NCBI GenBank assembly: GCA_015055965.1
Contig: SVHG01000011.1
Span: 29,518-93,517 of the forward strand
DNA: 64,000 nucleotides
Reading direction: 5' to 3'
From: Clostridiales bacterium
GTDB taxonomy: Bacteria; Bacillota; Clostridia; Christensenellales; Borkfalkiaceae
Part shown: positions 17,782-26,797 of the stretch, piece by piece
Position numbering within the stretch: position 1 is the stretch's first letter
Layout of the letters: every line of letters starts with the position of its first letter
Translations under genes and position numbers: made by a program
Notes under the pieces: generated by a model
What the model was told of the DNA's origin: nothing
Seen by the model: only the letters and a program-made list of their open reading frames with translations
Databases searched by the model: none

Positions 17782-18102
17782 TTGGATAACAGGTTAAAAA
17801 GAAGAAGCGATTTCGACCTTGTTTTCAAAAAAGGGAAAAGATGTTATGCCAGAAGTTTGCTTCTGGTATACGTCAAGGCCCGCGATTTAAAGGTGGGCTA
17901 TTCCGTTAGTAAGAAAAACGGCAAAGCCGTTGTAAGAAATACCATAAAGCGCCGTTTACGCGCTGCAATTCGCCCTCATTTAGCAGCTTTGGGGAATTAC
18001 TATATAGTCGTTGTTCCTAAGGTTGCCGAAGAATACAATTTTCATAAATTTGAAGCGGATTTAAAGTTTCTTATTCAAAAGGAAGGCTTGCTTAATGCTT
18101 AA
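17782..18102 (+). CDS. rnpA: Ribonuclease P protein component
   Basis: Protein subunit of RNase P (106 aa), which assists tRNA 5'-end maturation. The start is TTG at 17782, 8 nt after rpmH, giving M-D-N-R-L-K-R-R. The family signature VSKKNGKAVVRNTIKRRLR is present. It overlaps yidD by 8 nt. Confidence 0.93.
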   Translation: MDNRLKRRSDFDLVFKKGKRCYARSLLLVYVKARDLKVGYSVSKKNGKAVVRNTIKRRLRAAIRPHLAALGNYYIVVVPKVAEEYNFHKFEADLKFLIQKEGLLNA

Positions 18103-18337
18103 CCGCTTTTTTATTTTTTTAATAAAACTTTATAAAAAATACCTGTCTAAAGGCTTAAACAGTGGCTGTATTTTTACCCCGACGTGCAGTGTGTACGCGG
18201 TTGAAGCACTTCAAAAATATAGTTTTTTTAAGGCCTTTGCTTTAATAATATACAGGATTTTAAGGTGTAATTCCTTAAACAAAGGGGGATTTGATCCCGT
18301 ACCGGACCCTAAGAGCACCAAAAAATGGCTAATTTAG
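18095..18337 (+). CDS. yidD: Membrane protein insertion efficiency factor YidD
   Basis: 80-aa YidD. Family motifs are KYLSKG, CIFTPTCSVYAVEAL and GGFDPVPDP. It overlaps rnpA by 8 nt and precedes yidC, the usual order. It is thought to help YidC-dependent insertion. Confidence 0.93.
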   Translation: MLNRFFIFLIKLYKKYLSKGLNSGCIFTPTCSVYAVEALQKYSFFKAFALIIYRILRCNSLNKGGFDPVPDPKSTKKWLI

Positions 18338-18560
18338 GGTTAGTGCTTTGTTTTACTTTTTTTATTCCCGCAAGGCGCGGATTTTTAAAGGATAAAAAGC
18401 ACTAATAAAAAGAGCCCAAGGTGGCAAAAATATTTATACTCACGCATAAAAAAAATTGTTTACACGCGCTTACTTTCCCTTTTTTTATTCCCTTTTAAGG
18501 CGTGTAAAGGTATCGTTACCAACAGGGCGTTTTTTGCCGTTGTTGGCATTATAGGAGATT
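18338..18560 (+). other. yidD-yidC gap with a long inverted repeat
   Basis: TTAGTGCTTT (about 18339) and AAAGCACTAA (about 18395) form arms around a shorter AT-rich inner hairpin. The rest is AT-rich leader; no gene. Confidence 0.5.
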
Positions 18561-20084
18561 ATGAATTTATTAAATTGGTTAGCCGTAGCTATTCCTAACA
18601 ACTACGTGATTCAAAACGCCGTTCAATTAGACTGGATTGGCGAGCTTATTCAGTCCTTAATTAGGGCGTGTGGAAGTATCGGTCTTGGCGTTATCGTATT
18701 TACTTTAATTTTAAAGCTTATTACGTTACCCTTTGATATTATTTCAAGGGTATCAACCAAGAAGAATTCCGTAATGATGGAAAAAATGCGTCCCGAGCTA
18801 GAAAAACTTCAGCGTCAGTATTCAAACAACGCTCAGCTTTACCAGCGCAAGATGCAAGACCTTTATAAAAAGAACGGTTACAGCCCATTTTCGGCTTGTT
18901 TACCCACTATTTTAAATCTAGTATTCTTTATCGTTGTAATCGGTCAGTTCTCAACTTATTCACACTATGCAAACCTACAGCTTTTCTGCGATATGAGCGT
19001 TGCTTATCAGCTTTCTATTGATGAATTTTGTGATGCTAATCCCGACCTTATCGTTAAAAGTGATTTAGTTGATGATAACGGCGAAATTTACGGCGTAGAA
19101 AGAACTCTTAACCTACAAAGCTTTATTGGTAGCAGTTACGACGCAGGCATTAGCTCTGTGTTTGATTTCAAGGCAGAAGACGTTAAAACGGTTAACGGCA
19201 AGCAAGCGTTAACCTTACCTAGTGAGCCCTCTCAAAAGATGCTTGGCGCAATTCACGCAGAGCTGGCAAAGGGCGAAAGCGGTATTTTATTTGAATACTC
19301 CGGCTATGAAATCGTTTTAGTTGAAAACGGCGTTTACTCTTTAACCACCTCTTCAGAAGATCTTGGCGACTTTAAAGAAAAGGTAGGTACTATTATTGCT
19401 GAGCATTACGGCAATAAGTTTATAAACGAACAAATTAAAGAAATCGGTAGAGAAGCTGCTGCAGAGGAATACAGAGCTAATAAGGATAGCGTAAGATTCC
19501 TTTGGGTTAAGAACGTTTGGTCACAGGATATTCCTTGGGAACACCCCATTAAGCAATCCTTTGGCGAATACGGCTTCTTAATTAAGTCAGGCTGTTTTGC
19601 AACCTGCGGTTCAGGCTGTAATTCAGATGCAAACAGAATAACGGGCACTCATTACGATACCGTTTATAACGAAATCACCGCAAACCTTGGCGAAGAAAAG
19701 GAGCAGCCTAACGGCTACTTAATTTTAGTTCTTTTATCAATAGGAACAATGCTTATTTCCCAAGTAATAGCGCAAAAGCAAGCAAAAACTCAAACCGAGC
19801 TTGGCTCTGTAGACGGGGCTAACGGCACAGCCGCTCAATCACAAAAGATGATGACCTGGATGATGCCCATTATGTTCGGTGTGTTCTCTTTCATGTATAC
19901 AGCGTCTTTCTCTATTTATATTATTGTAAGCTCTGTATTCAGCTTATTATCTAATATGTTAATAAACTTAGCGGTAGATAAAAAGTTTGCCCGCCTTGCA
20001 GCAGAAGAAGCTAAGCAGTTAGAGCTTAGAAGAACGGGTAAAATTAAAGAGATAGAAAAAAAAGATAAAAAGAATAAGAAGTAA
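18561..20084 (+). CDS. yidC: Membrane protein insertase YidC/Oxa1 with a large internal insertion
   Basis: Inserts and folds membrane proteins. The first conserved transmembrane segment is at about residues 38-60 (LGVIVFTLILKLITLPFDI), followed by a cytoplasmic helical hairpin (KMRPELEKLQRQYS) and a second membrane segment at about 112-132. The last membrane segments are at about 385-408 and 435-475. Between segments two and three lies an insertion of about 240 residues, with FLWVKNVWSQDIPW near its end. At 507 aa the protein is about twice the usual Firmicute length. The C-terminus is Lys-rich. It lies in the rnpA-yidD-yidC-jag operon. Confidence 0.93.
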   Translation: MNLLNWLAVAIPNNYVIQNAVQLDWIGELIQSLIRACGSIGLGVIVFTLILKLITLPFDIISRVSTKKNSVMMEKMRPELEKLQRQYSNNAQLYQRKMQDLYKKNGYSPFSACLPTILNLVFFIVVIGQFSTYSHYANLQLFCDMSVAYQLSIDEFCDANPDLIVKSDLVDDNGEIYGVERTLNLQSFIGSSYDAGISSVFDFKAEDVKTVNGKQALTLPSEPSQKMLGAIHAELAKGESGILFEYSGYEIVLVENGVYSLTTSSEDLGDFKEKVGTIIAEHYGNKFINEQIKEIGREAAAEEYRANKDSVRFLWVKNVWSQDIPWEHPIKQSFGEYGFLIKSGCFATCGSGCNSDANRITGTHYDTVYNEITANLGEEKEQPNGYLILVLLSIGTMLISQVIAQKQAKTQTELGSVDGANGTAAQSQKMMTWMMPIMFGVFSFMYTASFSIYIIVSSVFSLLSNMLINLAVDKKFARLAAEEAKQLELRRTGKIKEIEKKDKKNKK

Positions 20085-20119
20085 ATAATAACCGAATAAC
20101 GGTTTTAAGGAGCAAATTA

Positions 20120-20989
20120 ATGGAAAGTATTGAAGTTTACGGCAAGACTATTGAGGAAGCCGTTGAGTCAGGCATAGCTCAGCTTGGCGTTACCAGAGAG
20201 GAAGTTGAAATTGAGGTTTTAGAAGAACCCGCAACAAGAGGTTTAATCTTTAAAAAGGTTACCCAAGCAAAGGTAAAATTAACCAAAAAGCCCTCTGACG
20301 CGCAAAGAGCAGTTGATTTTTTAGAAGGTTTATTTGATCTTATTAACGTTCATGCAACCACGGAAATCGTTCGTGATGACGATAAGATTTGCATTAACTT
20401 AACAGCTACTAACACCTCTTTCCTTATCGGTTACAGGGGCGAGGTTTTAGATGCGTTACAGTCTTTAGCTAGCGCAGTTGCTAACATTGGCAGGGAAGAT
20501 TATAAGCGCCTTGTTGTGGATTGTGAAAATTACAGAGAAAAAAGGGAAGAAACCCTTGTTCAGCTTGCAGAAAGACTTGCAGCTAAGGCTGTTAGAACCG
20601 GTAGAAAGATTATTTTAGAGCCCATGATTCCCTTTGAACGCCGTGTAATCCACACCGCTTTAGTAGATAATAAGGACGTTAAAACGGAATCTGAAGGCAA
20701 AGAACCCAACCGTTACGTTGTTATCGTTCCCAACGAATTAACTGATGAACGCCCCATTTATGCAGACCGTGATCGCGCAGGCTATAAGGACCGCCGTGAT
20801 AACCGCAAGGGTGGCGACAGAAAGTCATTCGATAAGGGCGAAAGAAGAAACGGCCGTGATAACCGCCGTAGTGGTTCTAAGTTCGGTCGCGAAAAATCAG
20901 GAGAATCTGCTATGTACGGCAAACCCAAGGATAAGCACAACGTAACCTCTTTTGGTACGTTTATTGGCAACAGTAAAAAAGAAGATTAA
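20120..20989 (+). CDS. jag: RNA-binding protein Jag/KhpB
   Basis: A 289-aa RNA-binding protein linked to cell-wall control. The Jag N-domain covers residues 1-55 (SIEVYGKTIEEAVE; EVLEEPATRGL). A KH domain with the GxxG loop IGYRGE is at about 105-125. An R3H domain is at about 150-200 (PMIPFERRVIHTAL). The C-terminal 70 residues are a charged Arg/Asp/Lys-rich disordered tail. Start behind AAGGAG. Directly downstream of yidC, as in most Firmicutes. Confidence 0.94.
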   Translation: MESIEVYGKTIEEAVESGIAQLGVTREEVEIEVLEEPATRGLIFKKVTQAKVKLTKKPSDAQRAVDFLEGLFDLINVHATTEIVRDDDKICINLTATNTSFLIGYRGEVLDALQSLASAVANIGREDYKRLVVDCENYREKREETLVQLAERLAAKAVRTGRKIILEPMIPFERRVIHTALVDNKDVKTESEGKEPNRYVVIVPNELTDERPIYADRDRAGYKDRRDNRKGGDRKSFDKGERRNGRDNRRSGSKFGREKSGESAMYGKPKDKHNVTSFGTFIGNSKKED

Positions 20990-21041
20990 TTTTATTTTAG
21001 GCTCTGTACAACCTTAGTGTCAGGGCCTTTAATTTTCTTAT

Positions 21042-21076
21042 AAAACTACCGTTTATCGCGTTATAGAGTGGTTTTT
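21042..21076 (+). terminator. TTAATCGC-family hairpin after jag, copy C
   Basis: AAAAC-ACC ... GGTTTTTT arms around a TTATCGCGTTATAG core, about 55 nt after the jag stop. This is one of the more degenerate members. Confidence 0.55.
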
Positions 21077-21149
21077 TATTGTTGTTTATAATCTTTATAA
21101 ACCGATATTCGTCATTTTTACATAAGAGAAGAATTATTTGCTAATCTTT

Positions 21150-21265
21150 GTCATTCTGGAGTTTTCATTAGAAAACGATAGAATCTCATTCCGTACTCAT
21201 CATTTTGCGTTAGCAAAACATCATTTGCTTTAGCAATATCATTTTGTAAGCCACGCTTACAACTT
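21150..21265. repeat. TCTGGA element plus mini-hairpin array H2
   Basis: A TCTGGA element at 21150-21187 (centre GTTTTC-ATTA-GAAAAC) is followed by three hairpins, TTTTGC/GCAAAA, TTGC/GCAA and GTAAGC/GCTTAC, separated by CATCA or TATCA. The array ends a few nt before the Shine-Dalgarno of the Sel1 gene. Confidence 0.7.
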
Positions 21266-21276
21266 ATAGGTGAATT

Positions 21277-21819
21277 ATGAATAATCCTTTAAATACTATT
21301 GGTATAGATATAAAACAAATAGAAGAGTATGCCGTAAAAGGCAACGTAGACGCACAGTATATGTTTGCAACCTGTTACGATAAAGGCTACGGCGTGGAAC
21401 AAAATAACGAGCTTGCCTTTTTTTGGTACGAAAGGGCGGCAGAGCAAGGTGATGCAAACGCGCAACACGCGCTTGGTCTTTGTTACGATATAGGCAAAGG
21501 TGTTGATCAAAGCTATGAAAAAGCCTTTTATTGGTATAAAAAATCGGCATCACTTGGCAATCCCAAGGCGCAGTACAACCTTGCTTCCTGCTATGAAGAA
21601 GGGCAGGGTATAGAGCAAGATTTAAAGCGCGCCTTTTATTGGTATCAAAAGGCGGCTAATCAAGGGGTAGTATCCGCTTGGTGCGTGCTTGGTTATTTTT
21701 ACGCAAACGGCATTGGCGTAGAAAAAGATATTCCTTCGGCTATTCATTGGTTTACTTTAGCTGCAGAACAGGGACATCCGGAGGCGGTTAAGAATTTAGA
21801 ATTATTGAACAAGAAATAA
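21277..21819 (+). CDS. Sel1-like repeat protein
   Basis: A 180-aa protein made of about four Sel1 repeats (36-residue alpha-hairpins) at about residues 22-57, 58-93, 94-129 and 130-165. Repeated phrases are DAQYMFATCYDKGYGVEQ, ALGLCYDIGKGV and AFYWYQKAANQG. There is no signal peptide or catalytic domain, so it is probably a cytoplasmic scaffold for protein contacts. Partners are unknown. The RBS AGGTG sits right after a mini-hairpin array, and a TTAATCGC-family hairpin follows. Confidence 0.88.
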   Translation: MNNPLNTIGIDIKQIEEYAVKGNVDAQYMFATCYDKGYGVEQNNELAFFWYERAAEQGDANAQHALGLCYDIGKGVDQSYEKAFYWYKKSASLGNPKAQYNLASCYEEGQGIEQDLKRAFYWYQKAANQGVVSAWCVLGYFYANGIGVEKDIPSAIHWFTLAAEQGHPEAVKNLELLNKK

Positions 21820-21821
21820 GC

Positions 21822-21869
21822 AAAAAAAAGTGGCTATAGCACGATTATCATACTATAGCCACTTTTTTT
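21822..21869 (+). terminator. TTAATCGC-family hairpin, copy D
   Basis: AAAAAGTGGCTATAG / CTATAGCCACTTTTTTT palindrome just after the Sel1 gene stop; a textbook terminator shape. Confidence 0.85.
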
Positions 21870-21894
21870 ACTATTCTATATTATCTATTATATT

Positions 21895-22064
21895 GTCATT
21901 CTGGAGTTTTCGTAAGAAAACGATAGAATCTCTTGCATTCCATAATAAGAGCCATCCCCAAATTCGCACGGGTGCGAACATCATTTTGCGTGAAGCAAAA
22001 CATCATTTAAGCAGCGCTTAAACATCATTTGCGTTAGCAATATCATTTTGTGAGCTATGCTTAC
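21895..22064. repeat. TCTGGA element plus mini-hairpin array H3
   Basis: A TCTGGA element (21895-21932; centre GTTTTC-GTAA-GAAAAC) is followed by hairpins TTCGCAC/GTGCGAA, TTTTGC/GCAAAA, TTTAAGC/GCTTAAA, TTGC/GCAA and GTGAGC/GCTTAC. The CATCA or TATCA linkers are constant. A leader motif AATAAGAGCCATCCC is shared with arrays H1 and H8. Confidence 0.75.
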
Positions 22065-22115
22065 ATCTATTGCCATAGCCATTTACTTTTATTAGTAGCT
22101 GGCTTTTCTTATATT

Positions 22116-22156
22116 AAAAAAGGCTAAAGGGCGATTAATCGCTCTATAGCCTTGTT
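22116..22156 (-). terminator. TTAATCGC-family hairpin, copy E
   Basis: AAGGCTA...TAGCCTT palindrome with GCGATTAATCGC at its centre. It lies just past the 3' end of the minus-strand cis-prenyltransferase paralog and can also act on the plus strand. Confidence 0.75.
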
Positions 22157-22165
22157 TTTTATGTT

Positions 22166-22810
22166 CTATTTTCCGTAATTTGGGGTAACGGATTCGTAGT
22201 TTTTAATAGTTTGTAAAACATCTTCTTCAGTAAGATCAATAAAGAATTTATCAAATACTTCAATATTAGCGTAACCGCACTGTAAGGGCAAAAAGTTGCT
22301 TAAACGCACCGGCTTTCCCCCTGTTCTAATAACTAGCTCTAAGGGTAAGTCTACCTCTAAATCGCTAATTTCAAGCGGATTGTAAAGATTTTTAGAACGG
22401 TTAATTTCGTCTAACGGGTTGTAGCCCATAAGTAAATATAGCCTTTTACCGCCGTTATTTTTTGTTTTTTGCTCTATATCGTTAGTAAAATCGGTTAACT
22501 GCTTATGGTTTACGTTATAGCTACCCGGGAAGTTAACGCGGTAATTATTATTAAGCGAAATTTGCAAAATATTCGGCAAAGCTTTAATAAGCGCGTCTAT
22601 AACAGGCTTAACCTCTTCCGGCTTTCTGTTTAGGTTTTCCTTGCTTGCAAGATAAATAGTAAGGGCGTTTAAATTACTATTTTGCAAAAGATAAGCTAAA
22701 TCAACAATTTTGTTGGCAAAAATACCGTAAACCTCTTCTAAGGTTATATTATTTTGCTTTGCCCAACGCCTATTACCGTCTGGAATTATTCCAAGGTGGT
22801 TAATTTTCAT
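22166..22810 (-). CDS. Divergent cis-prenyltransferase (UppS-family paralog)
   Basis: A 214-aa member of the undecaprenyl-diphosphate synthase fold. The N-terminal HLGIIPDGNRRWAK matches the family's substrate P-loop, and LVIRTGGKPVRLSNFLPLQ corresponds to the conserved C-terminal RTGG...RLSNFLLWQ box. It differs from the canonical UppS at 26798: it lacks the AFSTEN motif (here LASKENLNR) and reads CGYANIEVFDKFF. It may make another polyprenyl chain length. It follows the ASCH gene by 103 nt on the same strand. The biochemical product is unknown. Confidence 0.8.
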   Translation of the reverse strand: MKINHLGIIPDGNRRWAKQNNITLEEVYGIFANKIVDLAYLLQNSNLNALTIYLASKENLNRKPEEVKPVIDALIKALPNILQISLNNNYRVNFPGSYNVNHKQLTDFTNDIEQKTKNNGGKRLYLLMGYNPLDEINRSKNLYNPLEISDLEVDLPLELVIRTGGKPVRLSNFLPLQCGYANIEVFDKFFIDLTEEDVLQTIKNYESVTPNYGK

Positions 22811-22913
22811 GCTTCACACCCCACTTTTAGTAAGTAATAATTTCGTTATATACTATTCCCAAGTAGCGCTTTTTTATACTGTTATTTAAAGGCTTAATAA
22901 GATAAAAAAGCTT

Positions 22914-23252
22914 TTAAATTAGCTGTATTTCTATTGCGCAAACACCATTTTCTTGCATTTCGGTTAAGGGGTAGTATTGCTTCATATCTTCAGGGTTGGC
23001 AATTTCATCCTCCTCGTATCCCAATCTTATTTTATTAAAGGCGCTGTAAAGCTCTTCAAAATTACTAAAAACTGTAAGGGAAATTACCTTGCAGGTAATG
23101 CGTTCGTTTGTGCTTTGGTTGGTAAAAATAATTTGGTCGTTCGCGCTTATTAAACGGCGTTTATCGTCATATAGGCGCATTTCTATATCTTTTTTGCCCG
23201 ATTTTATACTGTTAAAAGGCGCGGGCTGTAAATTCATTAAATGTGTTTTCAT
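22914..23252 (-). CDS. ASCH-domain protein
   Basis: A 112-aa protein with a single ASCH domain, a PUA-related fold implicated in RNA binding. The pattern MNLQPAPFNSIKSGKKDIE, then RLYDDKRR and a C-terminal EIQLI strand, fits the family. It starts 9 nt after rseP with no clear Shine-Dalgarno, suggesting translational coupling. A role specific to this operon cannot be read from the sequence. Confidence 0.75.
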   Translation of the reverse strand: MKTHLMNLQPAPFNSIKSGKKDIEMRLYDDKRRLISANDQIIFTNQSTNERITCKVISLTVFSNFEELYSAFNKIRLGYEEDEIANPEDMKQYYPLTEMQENGVCAIEIQLI

Positions 23253-23261
23253 AGCAATAAA

Positions 23262-24755
23262 TTAAAAGCATTTAACAAGGTCTATACCAACTGCAAAAAC
23301 AAGTAGAACTATAAGACCGATCATGTGAATAGTGCCTTCTACGTTGCGGTTAATGGGTTTTTTACGAATCCATTCAATAAGCACGAAAACCGCTCTTGCG
23401 CCGTCTAGCGCGGGAATGGGAAGTAGGTTAAATACCGCAAGAGAAACGCCAATAAAGCCCATAATTTCTAAAACGTAGTTAAAGCCGTAAGAAACCGTTT
23501 GAGCGGTAATAGTAATAGTGGTAACAGGTCCGCCAATAGCGTTTAAGCCAAGCTTACCGGTAATAAGCTGACCGAATGCAGAAAGGGTAGCGCCAACGTT
23601 TTTAAAGGCGTAAACGATGCCCCTTTTAATACTTTCAAAAAATCCAAATCTAACGTTAGAAGAGCTAACTCTGTAGCCAATTCTTTCAACGGTAACGCCA
23701 AACGCGCTAAACACGCCCTCGTCCGTTTGTTTAATACCGTTCCAGCTATCAGAAAAGGTGTGATCTAAAACCACTCTAATAGCAACCTGCTCGCCATCAA
23801 ACTCCACCACGCGTGAAAGGTAAATATACGCCCTTTCGCCGTTAGAATATTCCCTTAAAAGAGTTGCAAAATCGCTTGGATCGTACGCCCTTGGAAGTGT
23901 TAAATATTGCTCTTCGTTAAGATATCTTTTAACAAGCGCGCCGTTTTCCTGTAACAGACATTCGGTATAACCATCCTTTGCCTGCTCGCTAATATCGGGA
24001 AGGGTGGATGAAATTCTTAAAATATAATCCCCCTGTTTAAGGTTGATTTCCGTTAGATTATTGCTTGCAGTAACCGCGCTTATGGTAGCAAAGCCAAGGC
24101 TTTGGTAAATCTTATCGGTATCTTCCATGCTGGTAGAAATGGGATCGCAACGAAGCTGAATTTTGGTTTGTATTCTTTCGCCATTTCTAACCACGGTAGC
24201 ATCCACTAAATCGCCCGCTTTTTTGCCCTTTAAAGCGCTAATTAAATCGGTCGTAAGGTAAATATCTTTGTTATTTACGGTAAGAATAATATCGTCGTTT
24301 TGTAAGCAGTAAGCGCTGTTAGACGGTAGGGCTTCAAAGGATTGCACGCAAAGCTGACCGTAAGCGCCTATAGAAATACAAAAAACTAAAATAGCTGCAA
24401 CGAAGTTCATAGTAGCGCCCGCTAAAAGCACTAAAATTCTTTGCCAAGGCTTTTTATTGTTAAAGGCTCTTGGATCGCCGTTTTCCTGATCCTCGCCCTC
24501 AAAGGCGCAAAAACCGCCAAGAGGAAGAAGTCTTATAGAAAAGATTTCGCCGTTCTTTTTAACCTTTTTGTATAGCGCAGGGCCCATACCTATAGCAAAT
24601 TCGTTAACCTTAAAGTCAAATATCTTTGCAATAATATAGTGGCCGAATTCGTGAATGGTTATCATAAAAAGCAGCACGAGTAATGCTACTGCAATAGATC
24701 CAATTGATGAAAGTATACCTGCCGAAAGGCAGGTTGTAAAAGATAGATTAGTCAA
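23262..24755 (-). CDS. rseP: RIP metalloprotease RseP (site-2 protease, M50)
   Basis: Intramembrane zinc protease. The HEFGH motif sits in the first membrane segment (about residues 36-40). A PDZ-like central region follows, and the second zinc motif NLLPIPALDGAR is near residue 440. I chose TTG at 24755 (497 aa): it follows AAGGAG with a 7-nt gap and overlaps the dxr stop by 8 nt. A longer frame from 24824 would overlap dxr by 77 nt. The central region is longer than usual. It is downstream of dxr, as in many Firmicutes. Confidence 0.92.
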   Translation of the reverse strand: MTNLSFTTCLSAGILSSIGSIAVALLVLLFMITIHEFGHYIIAKIFDFKVNEFAIGMGPALYKKVKKNGEIFSIRLLPLGGFCAFEGEDQENGDPRAFNNKKPWQRILVLLAGATMNFVAAILVFCISIGAYGQLCVQSFEALPSNSAYCLQNDDIILTVNNKDIYLTTDLISALKGKKAGDLVDATVVRNGERIQTKIQLRCDPISTSMEDTDKIYQSLGFATISAVTASNNLTEINLKQGDYILRISSTLPDISEQAKDGYTECLLQENGALVKRYLNEEQYLTLPRAYDPSDFATLLREYSNGERAYIYLSRVVEFDGEQVAIRVVLDHTFSDSWNGIKQTDEGVFSAFGVTVERIGYRVSSSNVRFGFFESIKRGIVYAFKNVGATLSAFGQLITGKLGLNAIGGPVTTITITAQTVSYGFNYVLEIMGFIGVSLAVFNLLPIPALDGARAVFVLIEWIRKKPINRNVEGTIHMIGLIVLLVFAVGIDLVKCF

Positions 24756-25896
24756 TTTTGTTCTCCTTATACGCAGTAAAAACCGCTTCGCGCGCCAAGT
24801 AATCGGTTTTAACAAGGTTTTCATAGGTAGGCTTTAGCTCCACCGTATTATCAAGCGCGTAGCGTACGTATTTGCTAATTTGTGTGTATTTTATTTTACC
24901 CTTTAAAAATAGTTCAACGGCTATTTCGTTTGCTCCACTAAGAGCGCAAGGGTAGTTCATTCCCTTATTTGCAGCCTCTAATGCAAGCGCTAAACAGGGG
25001 TAACGCTCAAGGCTTGGCTTATTAAAATCAAGGCTTAAAAGTGAAAAGTCAAGCTCGTTAGTAGCGCTAGCTAAACGCTCCGGGTAGGAAAGCGCAAGCT
25101 GAATGGGTATATCCATAGAAGGGTTGCTAAGTTGGGCTATAAGCGCGTTATCGGCATATTCTACCATAGAATGCACTATACTTTGCGGGTGAATTACCAC
25201 TTCTATATCGCTTGGCTTGCAGTCAAAAAGCCAACAGGCTTCCATAACCTCAAGTCCCTTATTCATCATAGTAGCGCAGTCCACCGTTATCTTTGCGCCC
25301 ATTTTCCAAGTGGGGTGATTAAGGGCAATTTCGGGTGTAACGTTTTGTAATTCGTTAATGGGAATATCTCTAAGCGCCCCGCCGGATGCCGTAAGAATAA
25401 TTTTTTTAAAGGGTGCTTGCCTATTAAAGTGTAAGCATTGCCAAATTGCTGAATGCTCGCTGTCTATAGGAATAATAGTTGCGCCGTACTTTTTTGCAAG
25501 CTCCATTACCAGCTTTCCGCCTGCAACCAAGCTTTCCTTATTTGCAAGCGCAATAGTTTTACCCATTTTACAAGCTTCAATAACGGGCGCAAGTCCGCAA
25601 AAGCCAACTACCGCAACCACTATTATATCCGCTTCGCTAAGCACGCAGTGCAAAAGAGCGTTTTCACCCGTGTAAAGATTAACGCCGGCAGGTAGGTTGG
25701 TTATTTCACTTGCCTTTTCCGCGCAGGTTAGCCCTGCCACCGCCGGCCTATATTTTTCTATTTGATTTGCAAGCTCCTTTGCGCTTTTATTGCAACAAAG
25801 TGAAGCTATTTTAAATTTTTCGGGGTATCTGTCTACCACCTCAAGCACCTGCTTACCAATAGAGCCCGTGCTTCCAAGTAAAGCAATTTTCTTCAT
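24748..25896 (-). CDS. dxr: 1-deoxy-D-xylulose 5-phosphate reductoisomerase
   Basis: Second enzyme of the MEP isoprenoid pathway, 382 aa. The NADPH motif LGSTGSIGKQVLEVV is at the N-terminus. The catalytic region shows LANKESLVAGG, IIPIDSEHSAIWQCL and LTASGGALRD, and MNKGLEVMEACWLF completes the signature. It sits in an operon with uppS, cdsA and rseP; ispE of the same pathway is at 39.8 kb. It ends inside the rseP start. Confidence 0.96.
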   Translation of the reverse strand: MKKIALLGSTGSIGKQVLEVVDRYPEKFKIASLCCNKSAKELANQIEKYRPAVAGLTCAEKASEITNLPAGVNLYTGENALLHCVLSEADIIVVAVVGFCGLAPVIEACKMGKTIALANKESLVAGGKLVMELAKKYGATIIPIDSEHSAIWQCLHFNRQAPFKKIILTASGGALRDIPINELQNVTPEIALNHPTWKMGAKITVDCATMMNKGLEVMEACWLFDCKPSDIEVVIHPQSIVHSMVEYADNALIAQLSNPSMDIPIQLALSYPERLASATNELDFSLLSLDFNKPSLERYPCLALALEAANKGMNYPCALSGANEIAVELFLKGKIKYTQISKYVRYALDNTVELKPTYENLVKTDYLAREAVFTAYKENKID

Positions 25897-25980
25897 ATTA
25901 TTCTATATACTTATTAATTAGCCGTCATCAATTAGTTTATGCAAAATCTTTAAGATGTATAATCAAAAAAAGGTCAAAGC

Positions 25981-26796
25981 TTAAAATAAAGCAACCACGA
26001 AGTAAATAAATACGGAAGCGAATATTAAGCCGTCAAATCTATCAAGCACGCCACCGTGGCCGGGGAATATTTTTCCTGAATCCTTAACGCCGAAGGAGCG
26101 TTTAATAAAGCTTTCCACTAAATCGCCTATTTCCGTTAAAAGCGCGGCAACTAATCCCACCACCGCAAAGTACAAGTAGGGGTTTAAATTAAGATGATAA
26201 TTAAAGCTGTTTTTGGTTAGCGCGTAAACCACCACGCTACCAACTATTCCGCCAACAAGTCCGCCTATAGCACCGCTAACAGTCTTATTCGGGCTAATTT
26301 CGGGGCAAAGCTTCTTACCCTTTAGCGTTCTGCCAACAAGGTAAGCAAACACGTCTGCGCAGGGCGAAATAACGAAGGTGAGTATTAAAGCAAAGGTAGA
26401 AATACCGCCAAGGGTATTAATCATCATTAGCGGAATAAGTAAACCGCAGGGGTAAATAGTTGCAAATAAAGAAAGGGTTAAGCTTTCCATACCGTATTTT
26501 GCGCGCGCAAATACCGGAATAAAAAATTGCGCTATTAAAAAAATTACAAGAGCAACCAGCGCGCCCGTTGCGTTAAAGAAATAAAAGCTAACGCAAACGG
26601 CAATAGCAGATAAAACGCAGGTTATCTTTTGTGATAGAGCAGTCCTTTCGCCGGTCATTTTAACGGCTTCAAGCGCGCCTATAACCGCAATAAGAGAAAT
26701 TGCAATATGAAAGAATGCGTAATCAAGCTTTCTTAAAAAGAAAAAGCCCACCAAAACGGCAACCAAAACCGCGCCGGTAATAGTTCTTTTAAGCAT
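25981..26796 (-). CDS. cdsA: Phosphatidate cytidylyltransferase
   Basis: Makes CDP-diacylglycerol for phospholipid synthesis. The start chosen is ATG 26796 (MLKRTITGAVLVAVLVGFF), 1 nt after the uppS stop. A longer open frame to 26949 overlaps uppS and has no support. It is 271 aa with about seven hydrophobic segments. The C-terminal signature is SFIKRSFGVKDSGKIFPGHG followed by GVLDRFD. Confidence 0.94.
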   Translation of the reverse strand: MLKRTITGAVLVAVLVGFFFLRKLDYAFFHIAISLIAVIGALEAVKMTGERTALSQKITCVLSAIAVCVSFYFFNATGALVALVIFLIAQFFIPVFARAKYGMESLTLSLFATIYPCGLLIPLMMINTLGGISTFALILTFVISPCADVFAYLVGRTLKGKKLCPEISPNKTVSGAIGGLVGGIVGSVVVYALTKNSFNYHLNLNPYLYFAVVGLVAALLTEIGDLVESFIKRSFGVKDSGKIFPGHGGVLDRFDGLIFASVFIYFVVALF

Positions 26797-26797
26797 A

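Noticed and set aside
24756..24824. Longer N-terminus for rseP
   Set aside because: It would overlap dxr by 77 nt without a Shine-Dalgarno, while TTG 24755 has a strong one.
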